A stretch of 39,265 nucleotides of DNA from Thermodesulfovibrionia bacterium (GTDB lineage Bacteria > Nitrospirota > Thermodesulfovibrionia > UBA6902). Shown piece after piece: positions 16,852 through 25,640 of this stretch. The stretch spans positions 1 to 39,265 of the forward strand of contig CALZMZ010000018.1 in NCBI GenBank assembly GCA_945788685.1, given 5' to 3'. The notes beneath the pieces were generated by a model, which saw only the letters and a program-made list of their open reading frames with translations, had not been told where the DNA came from and made no database searches. Made by a program: the position numbers and the translations under genes. Each line of letters begins with the position of its first letter. Position 1 is the first letter of the stretch.

Positions 16852-17298
16852 ATGCTTAATGCCAGAGATATTATGACAAAAGATGTAATAACAGCAAAAA
16901 ATGACACCACTATTGAGGAACTTGCCAGGCTTCTGATTGACCATAAAATCAGCGGTGTACCGGTCATTGATGATGATAACAAATTAATCGGAATCGTCAC
17001 TGAAAATGACCTCATTAAAAAGAACAAACGATTTCATATTCCTACGATAGTACGCCTGTTTGACGCATATTTCCTTCTTAACTCGGGTAAAGTTGAAGAT
17101 GAGATAAAGAAAATGGTGGCCACCACTGTCGGTGAGATCTGCACCAAAAAGGTCCTTACAATAGCGGAAGACACCACTCTTGAGGAAATCGCAACTATAA
17201 TGGCTGAAAAGCATATTCATCTATTACCTGTTTTAAGAGATAACGAAGTGGTAGGCATAGTCGGCAAGGCAGATGTGGTCAGGTCCATGACAGGATGA
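16852..17298 (+). CDS. CBS-domain pair protein
   Basis: A 148-residue stand-alone Bateman module. CBS domain 1 (~1-58) has ARDIMTKDVITAKNDTTIEE and GVPVIDDDNKLIGIVTENDL; domain 2 (~90-148) has EICTKKVLTIAEDTTLEEIA and LLPVLRDNEVVGIVGKADVV. Such pairs bind adenine nucleotides and tune a partner, but no catalytic domain is attached and the partner is unknown. A GGAGG ribosome site lies before the ATG. The stop overlaps the tsaE start as ATGA, so the two are co-translated. The same neighbour pair occurs in related delta-type genomes. Confidence 0.9.
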   Translation: MLNARDIMTKDVITAKNDTTIEELARLLIDHKISGVPVIDDDNKLIGIVTENDLIKKNKRFHIPTIVRLFDAYFLLNSGKVEDEIKKMVATTVGEICTKKVLTIAEDTTLEEIATIMAEKHIHLLPVLRDNEVVGIVGKADVVRSMTG

Positions 17299-17714
17299 GG
17301 CTTCAGAGCAAAAGCGAAAATGAAACAATACATTTCGGGCGGCGATTGGGAAAGAAACTGAAAGCCGGAGATGTTGTCTGTCTTTATGGAGAGCTTGGAG
17401 CAGGTAAAACAACAATTACAAAAGGAATCGCTTCTTCTTTTGGTATAAAGGAACGGGATATAACAAGCGCCAGCTTTACCATAATCGCAGAGTATGATGG
17501 TAACATTCCATTCTATCACATAGATCTTTACAGGATAATAAACGGCGAGGCCCCGGAATTGGGACTTCATGAATATTTCAGAGAAGATAGTGTATCCGTG
17601 ATAGAATGGGCTGAGAAAGCTGATAATGAAATTCCGGATACGAGCATAAAAGTGAGGCTTAAACACACAGGAGATGATGAGAGGGAAATAGAACTGGAAG
17701 GTGTGGATCTTTGA
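17295..17714 (+). CDS. tsaE: tRNA N6-threonylcarbamoyladenosine biosynthesis ATPase
   Basis: TsaE is the small ATPase that works with TsaB and TsaD to make t6A37 in ANN-reading tRNAs. The 139-residue product has the Walker A motif GELGAGKTT (32-40), SASFTIIAEY, HIDLYRI and VIEWAEKA in the expected order and spacing. It overlaps the CBS gene by 4 bases at its start and nadK by 4 bases at its end. Length is normal for the family. Confidence 0.95.
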   Translation: MRLQSKSENETIHFGRRLGKKLKAGDVVCLYGELGAGKTTITKGIASSFGIKERDITSASFTIIAEYDGNIPFYHIDLYRIINGEAPELGLHEYFREDSVSVIEWAEKADNEIPDTSIKVRLKHTGDDEREIELEGVDL

Positions 17715-18556
17715 AACGAATCGGAATTATTGTAAAAAGAGGCGAGCCCGCAACAGTCAAGGCAACAGGCGAGCTGATGAAAATGCTTAAAGGGAGGGAC
17801 GTCAAATTTTTCGTTGAAACAGAAGCAGCCACATCTCTGAACATGAAGGGCTATTCCAGGAAGAACATTCCTTCAAAGTCAGATATTATTATTGTATTCG
17901 GCGGAGACGGTACGGTCCTGAGTGCAGCCAGGCAAATAGGTGACAAAGGAATCCCTATTTTAGGCATTAATATGGGCGGCCTTGGTTTTATTACAGAGTT
18001 GAGAAAGAATGAAGTACGTAAAAATATTAATATGATTTTTTCCGAAAACTGCTGTTACGAAGAAAGAATCATGCTGCTTGCAGATGTTTACAGGGGAAGA
18101 AAAAGGATTATTCAACATAACGCTCTTAATGATGTTGTTCTCAATAAAAGCGCTCTTGCCCGGATGTTCAATCTGGACATTGATATCAATAAACAGCATG
18201 CGACAACTTTCAGACTTGATGGATTAATTATTTCATCGCCAACCGGCTCAACAGCTCATTCCCTCTCAGCAGGCGGCCCTATTCTTTATCCAACTCTTGA
18301 AACTTTTTTAATGACGCCCATATGTCCGCATTCACTGACAAGCAGGCCCATTGTATTGCCAGATACTTTTACAATCGATATTAATGTCAAGGATGGAGAT
18401 GATGTATATTTAACACTTGATGGCCAGGAAGGCTTTCCTTTAAAAGTTAAAGACAAAATACGAATAAGAAAAGCTGATTACAATACAAAATTTCTTGTCC
18501 TTCATGACAGGGACTATTTTAAACTGTTGAGAACGAAACTCAAGTGGGGTGAATAA
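17711..18556 (+). CDS. nadK: NAD kinase
   Basis: Phosphorylates NAD to NADP using ATP or polyphosphate. The 281-residue protein has the GGDGT motif (64-68), LGINMGGLGFITEL, the N-D motif in HNALNDVVL (Asn140-Asp141), and the glycine-rich SSPTGSTAHSLSAGGP loop (~175-190). It starts with TTG, overlapping the tsaE stop as TTGA, and is preceded by GGAAGGTG. Its stop lies inside the start of the uracil-DNA glycosylase gene. Confidence 0.95.
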   Translation: MKRIGIIVKRGEPATVKATGELMKMLKGRDVKFFVETEAATSLNMKGYSRKNIPSKSDIIIVFGGDGTVLSAARQIGDKGIPILGINMGGLGFITELRKNEVRKNINMIFSENCCYEERIMLLADVYRGRKRIIQHNALNDVVLNKSALARMFNLDIDINKQHATTFRLDGLIISSPTGSTAHSLSAGGPILYPTLETFLMTPICPHSLTSRPIVLPDTFTIDINVKDGDDVYLTLDGQEGFPLKVKDKIRIRKADYNTKFLVLHDRDYFKLLRTKLKWGE

Positions 18557-19313
18557 ATCCGGGACAGACTATAGAATGGTAAAAAGAGAAATTACTGAAA
18601 AACTGATTAAGGCGATAGAAGTTTACGAAGAACTCGGCTTTACATATTTACCCCTGAAGCAGGACAGATTCATTGAACTTATCAAGAGCAAACCTGTCTA
18701 CGCTGTTTCTGAAACACATGCTGATACTGTTTCAGAACCTGAGTCTGCCCTTTCAATTAATAAGGACCAGGCTCTCACTCAGCTCAGGGAGAAAATAGGC
18801 GACTGCACAAGGTGCAAGCTTCATAAGGAGAGAAAGAACATTGTGTATGGTGAAGGGTCTTCTGACGCACGCCTGATGTTTATCGGCGAAGGACCTGGCA
18901 GAGATGAGGACATTCAGTCCCGCCCATTTGTTGGAGAGGCAGGTAAGCTTCTTACAAGACTGATAGAAAAAATGGGCATGAAACGTGAGGATGTGTATAT
19001 TGCTAACATAGTCAAATGCAGGCCGCCTTTTAACAGGGACCCGGAAGAGGATGAAATTGCCACCTGTAAACCCTTTGTGGAGCGACAGGTAGAGATAATC
19101 AACCCCAAAGTCATCATGAGTCTGGGCAGGGTATCTGCACAATCAATACTTGGCATGAAAATGCCCATAGGCAGAATGCGTGGGAATTTTTTCAGTATTA
19201 ATGATACTCCACTTATGCCTACATTTCATCCTGCTTACCTGTTGAGAAATCCCAAAGACAAATGGCTCGTCTGGGATGATGCACAAAAGGTATTGGAAAA
19301 ACTGAGAGATTGA
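18549..19313 (+). CDS. Uracil-DNA glycosylase, family 4/5 iron-sulfur type
   Basis: Removes uracil from DNA. The C-terminal domain (~75-254) carries the [4Fe-4S] ligands Cys86, Cys89, Cys157 and Cys173 (DCTRCK, IVKCRPP, ATCKPF). It also has the active-site motif GEGPGRDED and the HPAYLLRN motif. The first ~70 residues are a helical and then low-complexity extension common in these proteins. The GTG at 18549 overlaps the nadK stop by 8 bases; the ATG at 18576 is the alternative, and neither has a strong ribosome site. The family is typical of thermophiles, delta-proteobacteria and Nitrospira relatives. Confidence 0.9.
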   Translation: MNKSGTDYRMVKREITEKLIKAIEVYEELGFTYLPLKQDRFIELIKSKPVYAVSETHADTVSEPESALSINKDQALTQLREKIGDCTRCKLHKERKNIVYGEGSSDARLMFIGEGPGRDEDIQSRPFVGEAGKLLTRLIEKMGMKREDVYIANIVKCRPPFNRDPEEDEIATCKPFVERQVEIINPKVIMSLGRVSAQSILGMKMPIGRMRGNFFSINDTPLMPTFHPAYLLRNPKDKWLVWDDAQKVLEKLRD

Positions 19314-19325
19314 TATGGAGGTTTT

Positions 19326-19832
19326 ATGAAAAGATTATGGGCCCCGTGGAGAATGGAGTATATTCTTGATGATAACAAACATAACTCATGTCTGTTCTGC
19401 GATGTTTCAAAAAAAGAAAAAACCAGGGTCAATAAAACAAAAGACAAAAAAAACCTCATACTCCACAGGTCAAAAAATTGCTTTATTCTGTTAAACAAAT
19501 ACCCATACAACAGTGGTCACTTAATGGTCGTCCCCTACTTTCACACCTCGTCCTTTGAGGGTCTTGATGATGATGTTCTTTTTGATCTTATAAAAAATGT
19601 TGAAAAATCAACAGGCATTCTCAAGCAGGTCCTTCGCCCTGACGGTTTTAACATGGGTCTGAATTTCGGCAAGGTTGCCGGGGCAGGCATGGAATCTCAT
19701 ATGCATATACATGTGGTGCCGCGATGGACAGGTGATACCGACAGCATGCCTATCATTGCGGAGACCAGGGTTATGCCTGAACATCTCAAAAAGACATACA
19801 ATAAACTGGTCAAGGTCTTTGCAAAGGGGTAA
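19326..19832 (+). CDS. HIT-family nucleotide hydrolase / Ap4A phosphorylase-like
   Basis: The 168-residue protein has the HIT signature HMHIHVVPRW (His125, His127, His129), the catalytic motif for nucleotidyl transfer from dinucleoside polyphosphates. The N-terminal part has MKRLWAPWRMEYI and a CLFC pair, typical of the Ap4A-phosphorylase-like subgroup with a zinc site. It follows the glycosylase gene by 12 bases with a GGAGG ribosome site and is the last gene before a likely terminator. The substrate cannot be told from the sequence. Confidence 0.9.
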   Translation: MKRLWAPWRMEYILDDNKHNSCLFCDVSKKEKTRVNKTKDKKNLILHRSKNCFILLNKYPYNSGHLMVVPYFHTSSFEGLDDDVLFDLIKNVEKSTGILKQVLRPDGFNMGLNFGKVAGAGMESHMHIHVVPRWTGDTDSMPIIAETRVMPEHLKKTYNKLVKVFAKG

Positions 19833-19836
19833 ACAT

Positions 19837-19864
19837 CGGGAACTGTATTCTCCGGATTTTTTTT
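19837..19864 (+). terminator. Probable intrinsic terminator after the HIT gene
   Basis: CGGGAA and TTC(T)CCG form a short stem with one bulged T around a 5-base loop, followed directly by GA and eight T. The stem is weak but the U-tract is strong and lies right after the stop codon. Confidence 0.5.
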
Positions 19865-20067
19865 GAATATATGGTTTTGTTCTTTATTCGCTTAAAGCTC
19901 TTTGATTAATTTTATTAGTTAATAATAGTTATAACCGACATCCATGTGCATCAGGTAAAAATTATACCCCATATTTCCACAATACCAGCGTGATTCTTAA
20001 AATTACAGTAACATTCCTTTTTTACCATGAATTTTTTTATTAATTTCTAGAATTCATATATAATTTA

Positions 20068-20076
20068 TGTTATACT
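20068..20076 (+). promoter_or_regulatory. Possible extended -10 promoter of rpoD
   Basis: TGTTATACT fits the extended -10 form (TGn then TATACT), 30 bases before the rpoD ATG. No good -35 is seen at 16-18 bases. The 274-base gap from 19833 is otherwise AT-rich with no visible gene. Confidence 0.35.
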
Positions 20077-20106
20077 TATAAGTTGTATGTCCGGAGGATC
20101 AATTAT

Positions 20107-21537
20107 ATGAAAGAAAAAGACGTATTCGATGAATTAATCGAAATAGGTAAGAAACGCGGGATGCTTACCTATGATGAAATAAATGATGCACTGCCATCGG
20201 AATTTTTTACTCCTGATGAAATAGAAGAGTTAATGGATCTTTTAGGCGATATGGGCGTAAAAATAGTGGACAGTGATGAATCCGCTCCTCTTGAAGAAGT
20301 AGCTACTCCCGAATATGAAAAGACAGAGGATCTTGTACAGGCCTATTTCCACTCCATGGGAGATATCTCGATCCTTACAAAGAGTGAAGAAGTCGAGCTT
20401 GCTAAAAAACTTGAAGAAGGCAAGGAGATAATTGGAGAGATTATTAAAACCCTTGCTATAACAAAACGGATCGAAAAGGACCTTGTCGAAAACGAAGAGA
20501 ACCAGGATATGGAAGAAGACGAGAAAATGAATTATATTCTCGAATCCACCCTCTTCAGACTCGAAACAATGGTTGAAGTAATAAATGATTTCAATGATGA
20601 AATATTTCAATACGGTGAGTCGCTTGCTGAATTAAAGGTTCTTATCAAATATGAAAAAAGCAAAAAACGCGTCAGGGCCGCTGTGCTTTTGGAAATGGAA
20701 GAACTTTCAGACAGGGCCCAATCTGTTTTTAAAAGAATAGAGTCTGAAGTAGGCATAAAACCGGACCAGATCCTCTCAATGTGGGAGAGAATCAGCAGAG
20801 TACAGGCGTTTGTGCTTGAAGCAAAAAATGAACTGATCACACGTAACCTCAGGCTTGTTGTAAACATAGCAAAAAACTACGTAGGGAGAGGACTTCCCCT
20901 TCTTGACCTTATTCAGGAAGGCAATATCGGACTGATGAAGGCAGTTGATAAATTCAAGCATGAAAAGGGTTTCAAGTTCAGTACTTATGCAACCTGGTGG
21001 ATAAGACAGGCTATTACCAGGGCACTTATTGATCAGACTAAAACGATCAGGGTGCCTGTTCATATGATGGAATTTTATAACAGGGTCACAAAAGCGTCCA
21101 GGGAGCTTACCCAGGAACTGGGCAGAGAGCCTTCTGACGAAGAAATAGCCGGGAAACTCATTGTCCCAACCAAAAAGGTTGAAGAGGTATTCAGGGCTAT
21201 TCAGGACCCCATTGCTCTTCAGACTCCGGTTGGCGATGAAGATACAGAACTGGAAGACTTCATTGGTGACAAGAACAGCCCTTCTCCTTACACAGATGCA
21301 GAAAACAATGAAATATCCGGATATATTAAGAAGGTTCTCGGCACACTGACACCAAAAGAAGAAAAAGTGATCAGAATGAGATTCGGTATTGGCGTTGACA
21401 GGGACCATACTCTTGAAGAAGTGGGAAGACACCTGACAATCACAAGAGAAAGAGTTAGGCAGATAGAAGCCAAAGCTTTAAGAAAGCTGAAGCATCCCAG
21501 CAGGTTAAAGGCACTTAAGGCATTGGTCAGTACATAA
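20107..21537 (+). CDS. rpoD: Primary RNA polymerase sigma factor (sigma-70)
   Basis: The 476-residue group-1 sigma factor has region 1.1 (~1-55, DVFDELIEIGKKRGMLTYDE), region 1.2 (~75-110) and a short non-conserved linker. Region 2 (~240-320) follows, with NLRLVVNIAKNY, GLPLLDLIQEGNIGLMKAVD and KGFKFSTYATWWIRQAI. Region 3 comes next, then region 4 (~410-476) with LTLEEV-like helix, TRERVRQIEAKALRKL. The linker between 1.2 and 2 is shorter than in E. coli. The ATG at 20107 has GGAGG 9 bases upstream; the 20083 start would place the ribosome site inside the gene. The gene stands alone, without dnaG or rpsU next to it. Confidence 0.96.
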   Translation: MKEKDVFDELIEIGKKRGMLTYDEINDALPSEFFTPDEIEELMDLLGDMGVKIVDSDESAPLEEVATPEYEKTEDLVQAYFHSMGDISILTKSEEVELAKKLEEGKEIIGEIIKTLAITKRIEKDLVENEENQDMEEDEKMNYILESTLFRLETMVEVINDFNDEIFQYGESLAELKVLIKYEKSKKRVRAAVLLEMEELSDRAQSVFKRIESEVGIKPDQILSMWERISRVQAFVLEAKNELITRNLRLVVNIAKNYVGRGLPLLDLIQEGNIGLMKAVDKFKHEKGFKFSTYATWWIRQAITRALIDQTKTIRVPVHMMEFYNRVTKASRELTQELGREPSDEEIAGKLIVPTKKVEEVFRAIQDPIALQTPVGDEDTELEDFIGDKNSPSPYTDAENNEISGYIKKVLGTLTPKEEKVIRMRFGIGVDRDHTLEEVGRHLTITRERVRQIEAKALRKLKHPSRLKALKALVST

Positions 21538-21827
21538 ATACTGAACCTGCATGATTAGACATACGTAAGTCCATTTCATGTTGCTTTTTAAGTATAAATT
21601 GTAAACACCACATAGATTGCCACTTATATAATAAATTATTACCATTAATTATCAATAAGTTAGCACAATCTCATACTGGACCATCTTATCCACTTGATAT
21701 TATTATCCTTTAAAAGCTATTATTGACAAGAAGTTCATGCTATTACTCGAAGTAATAATGCGAAAATAATTATCGTCAGGTGTAATCTCGGCACTTACTC
21801 CTGTTTTATCTGATTTTCACTAATAAG
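21538..21827. other. AT-rich intergenic region, nothing firm
   Basis: These 290 bases between rpoD and the MopE-type gene contain a small palindrome (ATTACT-CGA-AGTAAT near 21749) and a TTGACA at 21724 without a matching -10. No RNA gene or open frame of note was seen. Confidence 0.4.
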
Positions 21828-23162
21828 ATGATAAATCTTCTGAAGAGTCACATGATTTTGTACAGAAACGCTTTAATATCCTCAACTTGTATCGTCCTAT
21901 TATTATTATTTGTAACTACTGCAGCTGCTCAGCAATGCACTGACAATGATCTTGACGGCTATTTTAAGGAAGGCGGCATATGCGGTTTAATTGATTGCAA
22001 TGACAATGATAAGACCGTCTTTCCTGGTGCATCAGAATTATGTGATGCCAAGGATAATAACTGTGACGGAAAACTTGATTTCACAACTGATGTGGACAGG
22101 GATGGTGATGGTGTGCCCATGTGTGCTGAAGATTGTAATGATAATAATCCGCACATCTCACCTGAGGTACAGGAAGGTCCCTATGATCGTATTACCTGTA
22201 GTGACGGGATTGACAATGACTGTGATTACAGGATTGACATGGCTGATGAAGATTGTATAAAAGAGTGTAAGGATAATGACGGTGACGGTTTTGGAAACCC
22301 CGGATTGATCATCTGTGCTAATGGGCCTCTCACTGACTGTAATGATAGTGACGCCAGCATACATCCGGAAGCAGCGGATAATAGCTGCAATAATATTGAT
22401 GAAAACTGTGACGGGTATAATGATGAAGGCTATGTAAACAGCATAACTGAGTGTGGTCAGGGCATATGCTCATCTTCCGGATTATTGATATGTTCTGATG
22501 GTGTTGAAATTGATACCTGCTCTCCTGGAGAAGTTTTCTCAGAAGGACCTGCCGGCAATTCAACATGTTATGACAATGTTGACAATGATTGTGATGGTGT
22601 AATTGATTCAAATGACACTGATTGTGTAAGTCCTTGCATTGATAATGATGCTGACGGATATGGAAATCCCGGAGTGATAACCTGTGACAATGGTCCTCTT
22701 GCTGACTGTAATGATAATGATGCGTATATACATCCGCATGCCCTGGACAATAACTGCAACAATATTGATGAAAACTGTGATGGATATTATGATGAAGGCT
22801 ATATAATCACAGTTACCGAATGCGGTCAGGGTATATGCTCATCATCGGGATTATTGACTTGTTCAGGCGGTGTTGAAACTGATACATGCTTACCTGGAGC
22901 GGTTTTATCAGAAGGACCTGTTGGTGATTCAACGTGTTATGACACTGTGGATAATGATTGTGATGGTGTAACCGATTCAAATGACACTAACTGTGTAGGA
23001 CCATGTATTGATAATGATGGTGACGGATACGGCAGTCCGGGTAATATTAACTGTCCAAATGGTCCTATTACTGACTGCAATGATCAGGATCCGGCCATTA
23101 ATGCCCATAATATTTCATATTGTGATCCGGCACTTCGGAGAATACTCAAATATATATTCTGA
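21828..23162 (+). CDS. Secreted MopE-type Cys/Asp-rich metal-binding repeat protein
   Basis: The 444-residue product has a signal peptide (STCIVLLLLFVTTAAA ending near residue 34). Repeats of the MopE/PKD-associated putative metal-binding type follow: CxDNDxDGxGxPG, then DCNDNDxxIHP, then CNxIDENCDGxxDEGY, with cysteines in fixed places. Two full 123-residue units (DNA period 369 bases) and parts of others are present. Proteins of this type are secreted or surface-bound; MopE of methanotrophs binds copper, and Asp-rich loops suggest calcium. The ATG at 21828 has no ribosome site, and 21852 (AAGAG upstream) is an equal choice. The end (ALRRILKYIF) looks frameshifted, with a fibronectin-like tail continuing in another frame. 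Confidence 0.78.
   Translation: MINLLKSHMILYRNALISSTCIVLLLLFVTTAAAQQCTDNDLDGYFKEGGICGLIDCNDNDKTVFPGASELCDAKDNNCDGKLDFTTDVDRDGDGVPMCAEDCNDNNPHISPEVQEGPYDRITCSDGIDNDCDYRIDMADEDCIKECKDNDGDGFGNPGLIICANGPLTDCNDSDASIHPEAADNSCNNIDENCDGYNDEGYVNSITECGQGICSSSGLLICSDGVEIDTCSPGEVFSEGPAGNSTCYDNVDNDCDGVIDSNDTDCVSPCIDNDADGYGNPGVITCDNGPLADCNDNDAYIHPHALDNNCNNIDENCDGYYDEGYIITVTECGQGICSSSGLLTCSGGVETDTCLPGAVLSEGPVGDSTCYDTVDNDCDGVTDSNDTNCVGPCIDNDGDGYGSPGNINCPNGPITDCNDQDPAINAHNISYCDPALRRILKYIF
22266..23110 (+). repeat. 369-bp tandem repeat within the MopE-type gene
   Basis: Unit 1 begins at 22266, unit 2 at 22635 and a third, partial unit at 23004, exactly 369 bases apart (123 codons). Units 1 and 2 agree closely in protein (DNCDGVxDSNDTxCV, ECGQGICSSSGLL) with scattered silent and replacement changes. 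They are an old in-frame duplication rather than a recent copy. Confidence 0.85.
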
Positions 23163-23292
23163 TACTATTGATATCGGTAATAGCACATGTTTTAAGATGT
23201 ATACTCAATCCCAGTCACAGTCGTGTTTCACGTTAACCACATATGATATTGCCGGGAATGAAAGTATTTATTCCAATGAGGTTTGCTACTAA
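23137..23292 (+). pseudogene. Frameshifted fibronectin-type-III-like tail
   Basis: This frame, shifted from the MopE-type gene, reads GEYSNIYSDTIDIGNSTCF and then LTTYDIAGNESIYSNEVCY before a stop. The ending 'Y-D-x-A-G-N-E-S-x-Y-S-N-E-V' is the usual last strands of a bacterial FnIII domain. The start of the same domain (GTS) is in yet another frame just upstream. At least one or two indels separate it from the gene. It is either a decayed C-terminal domain or an assembly error. Confidence 0.6.
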
Positions 23293-23307
23293 ATCAGTTA
23301 AGTAGTA

Positions 23308-24279
23308 TTATTTATTGGCCCATGTGGAGCCGATGGTTATCTCATTGCTGATATCAGTGATAACAGCTCCGGCAGTATGGTCTCTTAATGAAATAACCTG
23401 CATGTTTCCGATCGGTCTTCTTACCGGATTGTCTTTATATATCAAGAAAGCATCCCCTGTCATCAGTCCATCATTTGCGCCTTTATCCAGGAATATGATA
23501 TCGCCCCGTTTCAAAAGCCTCAGGTTCATGTGAGATTCTACTATATAACCGGAGTTATCAGGGGTCCTCGGGTTCTCTGTAACTGCGGGAAGCTCAATCT
23601 CTTTGTATGGAATAAGTCCGTCGCCTACATGGACATTTTCAAAGGATTTCAGCACCATCGCCCTGGTTTGACCACTGTCATCGCCAACTACCTTAATAAT
23701 TCCGGAAACTCGTATCTGGTGTCCGAGTTTTTCATTTGATTCAGGATGTAGGACCATCTTGACATCTTTTATAACAAGGTACTGCATTTCGATATCAGCT
23801 TTGTCCTGGGTGTCAATATAAACCATTTCATCCTGACCGACCATGACTCTTCCTGTAGGAGTAGAAACGATTTCTCCCTGTGCGGGGTATCTGTCATCAA
23901 TCCATCCACTGGCAATATAAAGATTCCTGTCAACCAAAAACTTTTTCTTATCAACTTTCGGAATAATAACAGCATCAGGCTTTTGCTTGCGCTTTTTTAA
24001 TTCAGGGGGCTTTCTCGGCGGCATTGTCATACGCATCAACTCTTCCCTGGAAGGAATTGTTATGCTTGTACCGGGATAAATAAGGTCCGGGTTTTCTATA
24101 TGGGGATTAACATTCCATAATTTGGGCCATAAAAAGTTATCTTCCAGTTCTGAATCAGAAATGCCCCACAGGGTATCTCCTCTCTCAATGACATATTCCC
24201 GAGATGATTGATCATCGGCATTGACAACAGCAATGGTAAATACTGAAAGTACGAACAGGAAAAAGAAGCTTTTTTTCAT
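23308..24279 (-). CDS. LysM-domain envelope protein
   Basis: The 323-residue exported protein has a signal peptide (FFFLFVLSVFTIAVVNA) and one LysM domain (~28-76, YVIERGDTLWGISDSELED ... NPDLIYPGTSITIP) for peptidoglycan binding. A basic Pro/Lys linker (~85-100) follows. The ~200-residue C-terminal region has strand-rich segments such as GEIVSTPTGRVMVGQDEMVYID and GDAFLIYKDN. The architecture is that of LysM proteins found near argJ/argC in delta-proteobacteria. The ribosome site GGGGG lies 7 bases before the ATG. The 155-base gap from argJ suggests its own promoter. It converges with the MopE-type gene. The molecular role beyond wall binding is unknown. Confidence 0.88.
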   Translation of the reverse strand: MKKSFFFLFVLSVFTIAVVNADDQSSREYVIERGDTLWGISDSELEDNFLWPKLWNVNPHIENPDLIYPGTSITIPSREELMRMTMPPRKPPELKKRKQKPDAVIIPKVDKKKFLVDRNLYIASGWIDDRYPAQGEIVSTPTGRVMVGQDEMVYIDTQDKADIEMQYLVIKDVKMVLHPESNEKLGHQIRVSGIIKVVGDDSGQTRAMVLKSFENVHVGDGLIPYKEIELPAVTENPRTPDNSGYIVESHMNLRLLKRGDIIFLDKGANDGLMTGDAFLIYKDNPVRRPIGNMQVISLRDHTAGAVITDISNEITIGSTWANK

Positions 24280-24401
24280 CTTGATACCCCCGAATTTGAT
24301 AAATAGTAATTCATAACAATATATACATTAACATAATGAATAAAATAAATTATGTGACCATGTTAACATTAATTAATCTAACGGCTTCCAGGCTATTTTA
24401 C

Positions 24402-24427
24402 TTAAACACTGGCCAGTAACTGTTTAA
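24402..24427 (-). other. Hairpin after argJ
   Basis: TTAAACA and TGTTTAA (7 bp) flank a smaller palindrome, CTGGCCAG. It begins 8 bases after the argJ stop. No U-tract follows on the minus strand, so it may stabilise the 3' end or act as a weak terminator. Confidence 0.4.
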
Positions 24428-24434
24428 ATAAAGA

Positions 24435-25640
24435 CTATGTTCTATATTCTGCATTTATAGCAATATACTTTTCTGTCAGGTCACAGGAGAGGGCCCTTGC
24501 CAACTTATCACCTGCACCAAGGTCGACAGTAATGACTACTGTTTTATTCTGGAGGGCACGTCCGGCCTGTTTCTCTTTATTAGTACCGATTCCATTTCTC
24601 ATGACCTTGACTCTGCCGATATATATATCAATTTTATTCTCATTAATCTTCACCCCTGAATACCCTGCTGCAGCTATAATCCTGCCCCAGTTAGGATCAT
24701 TTCCATATACAGCGGTCTTCACCAGCATAGAGCCTGATATGGCCCTTGCTACCCTGTCAGCGTCAGTCACAGACCTTGCCCCCTTTACTATGACCTCGAT
24801 AAGTTTTGTAGCGCCCTCCCCGTCCCGGGCAATCAATTTGGCCAGATCATAGGTCAGTTCGTTTAATGTAGAGCTGATTTCTTCGTACTCTTTTGAATCC
24901 CTGGTAACTGGATCATTACAGAGCAGTCCGTTTGCCATGGCAAATACCGAATCATTTGTGCTCATATCATTATCAACAGCCAGCCGGTTAAATGACCGGT
25001 CAACAGCATCTTTAATAGCACGGCCAAGCAGCCTGTGACTGATAGAAATATCTGTAAGAATATAACAGAGCATTGTTGCCATGTCAGGACAAATCATTCC
25101 TGCCCCCTTTGCAATACCTGCTATTGTCCCGGTCTTGCTTCCTATCCTTACTTTTTTTAATAATACCTTTGGAAAGCTGTCTGTTGTCATGATTGCTTCA
25201 GCAGCATCCATCAAGGAAGATGGGGAAACCTTTTGAACAAGGTCAGGGATGGCCTTTCTGATTTTATGTATCGGAAGCTGTTCACCTATTACTCCGGTTG
25301 ACGACACATTAACAAGATCAGATGATACACGCAGTATCCCCGCTGTTTGTACAATCATCTCTTTTGCATGTTTCATTCCCTCCGGACCGGTACACGCATT
25401 TGCATTGCCGCTGTTTATTATTATTGCCTGACTCTTATTCTGTACGGAAAGTCTTTTAATGGCCAGTTTTAAAGGGGCGGCCTTGATATTATTCTTTGTA
25501 AACAGTCCAATTGTTACTGACGGGACTTCAGAATATATAAGGGCGAGGTCCTTTTCCCCTGTCTTTTTTATTCCGGCAGATATGCCAGCAAACCGGAATC
25601 CATGAACAGCGGGCATTCGAGGGATGGAACTCTTTTTCAT
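24435..25640 (-). CDS. argJ: Glutamate N-acetyltransferase / N-acetylglutamate synthase
   Basis: ArgJ moves acetyl from N-acetylornithine to glutamate and so recycles the acetyl group in arginine synthesis; some also use acetyl-CoA. The 401-residue precursor has the self-cleavage region KGAGMICPDMATMLC, where the chain is cut before the Thr that becomes the catalytic nucleophile. It also has VDNDMSTNDSVFAMANG and the typical end NAEYRT. The start overlaps the argC stop by one base (TGATG), so the two are co-translated, and no separate ribosome site is seen. A palindromic hairpin lies just after the stop at 24402-24427. Confidence 0.95.
   Translation of the reverse strand: MKKSSIPRMPAVHGFRFAGISAGIKKTGEKDLALIYSEVPSVTIGLFTKNNIKAAPLKLAIKRLSVQNKSQAIIINSGNANACTGPEGMKHAKEMIVQTAGILRVSSDLVNVSSTGVIGEQLPIHKIRKAIPDLVQKVSPSSLMDAAEAIMTTDSFPKVLLKKVRIGSKTGTIAGIAKGAGMICPDMATMLCYILTDISISHRLLGRAIKDAVDRSFNRLAVDNDMSTNDSVFAMANGLLCNDPVTRDSKEYEEISSTLNELTYDLAKLIARDGEGATKLIEVIVKGARSVTDADRVARAISGSMLVKTAVYGNDPNWGRIIAAAGYSGVKINENKIDIYIGRVKVMRNGIGTNKEKQAGRALQNKTVVITVDLGAGDKLARALSCDLTEKYIAINAEYRT

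Noticed and set aside
20776-21432. 218-codon minus-strand frame inside rpoD
   Set aside because: Antisense to conserved sigma regions 2-4; no family resemblance and no start signals.
21724-21770. TTGACA followed by a TAATAA string as a promoter for the MopE-type gene
   Set aside because: Spacing is about 24 bases, too long for a sigma-70 promoter.
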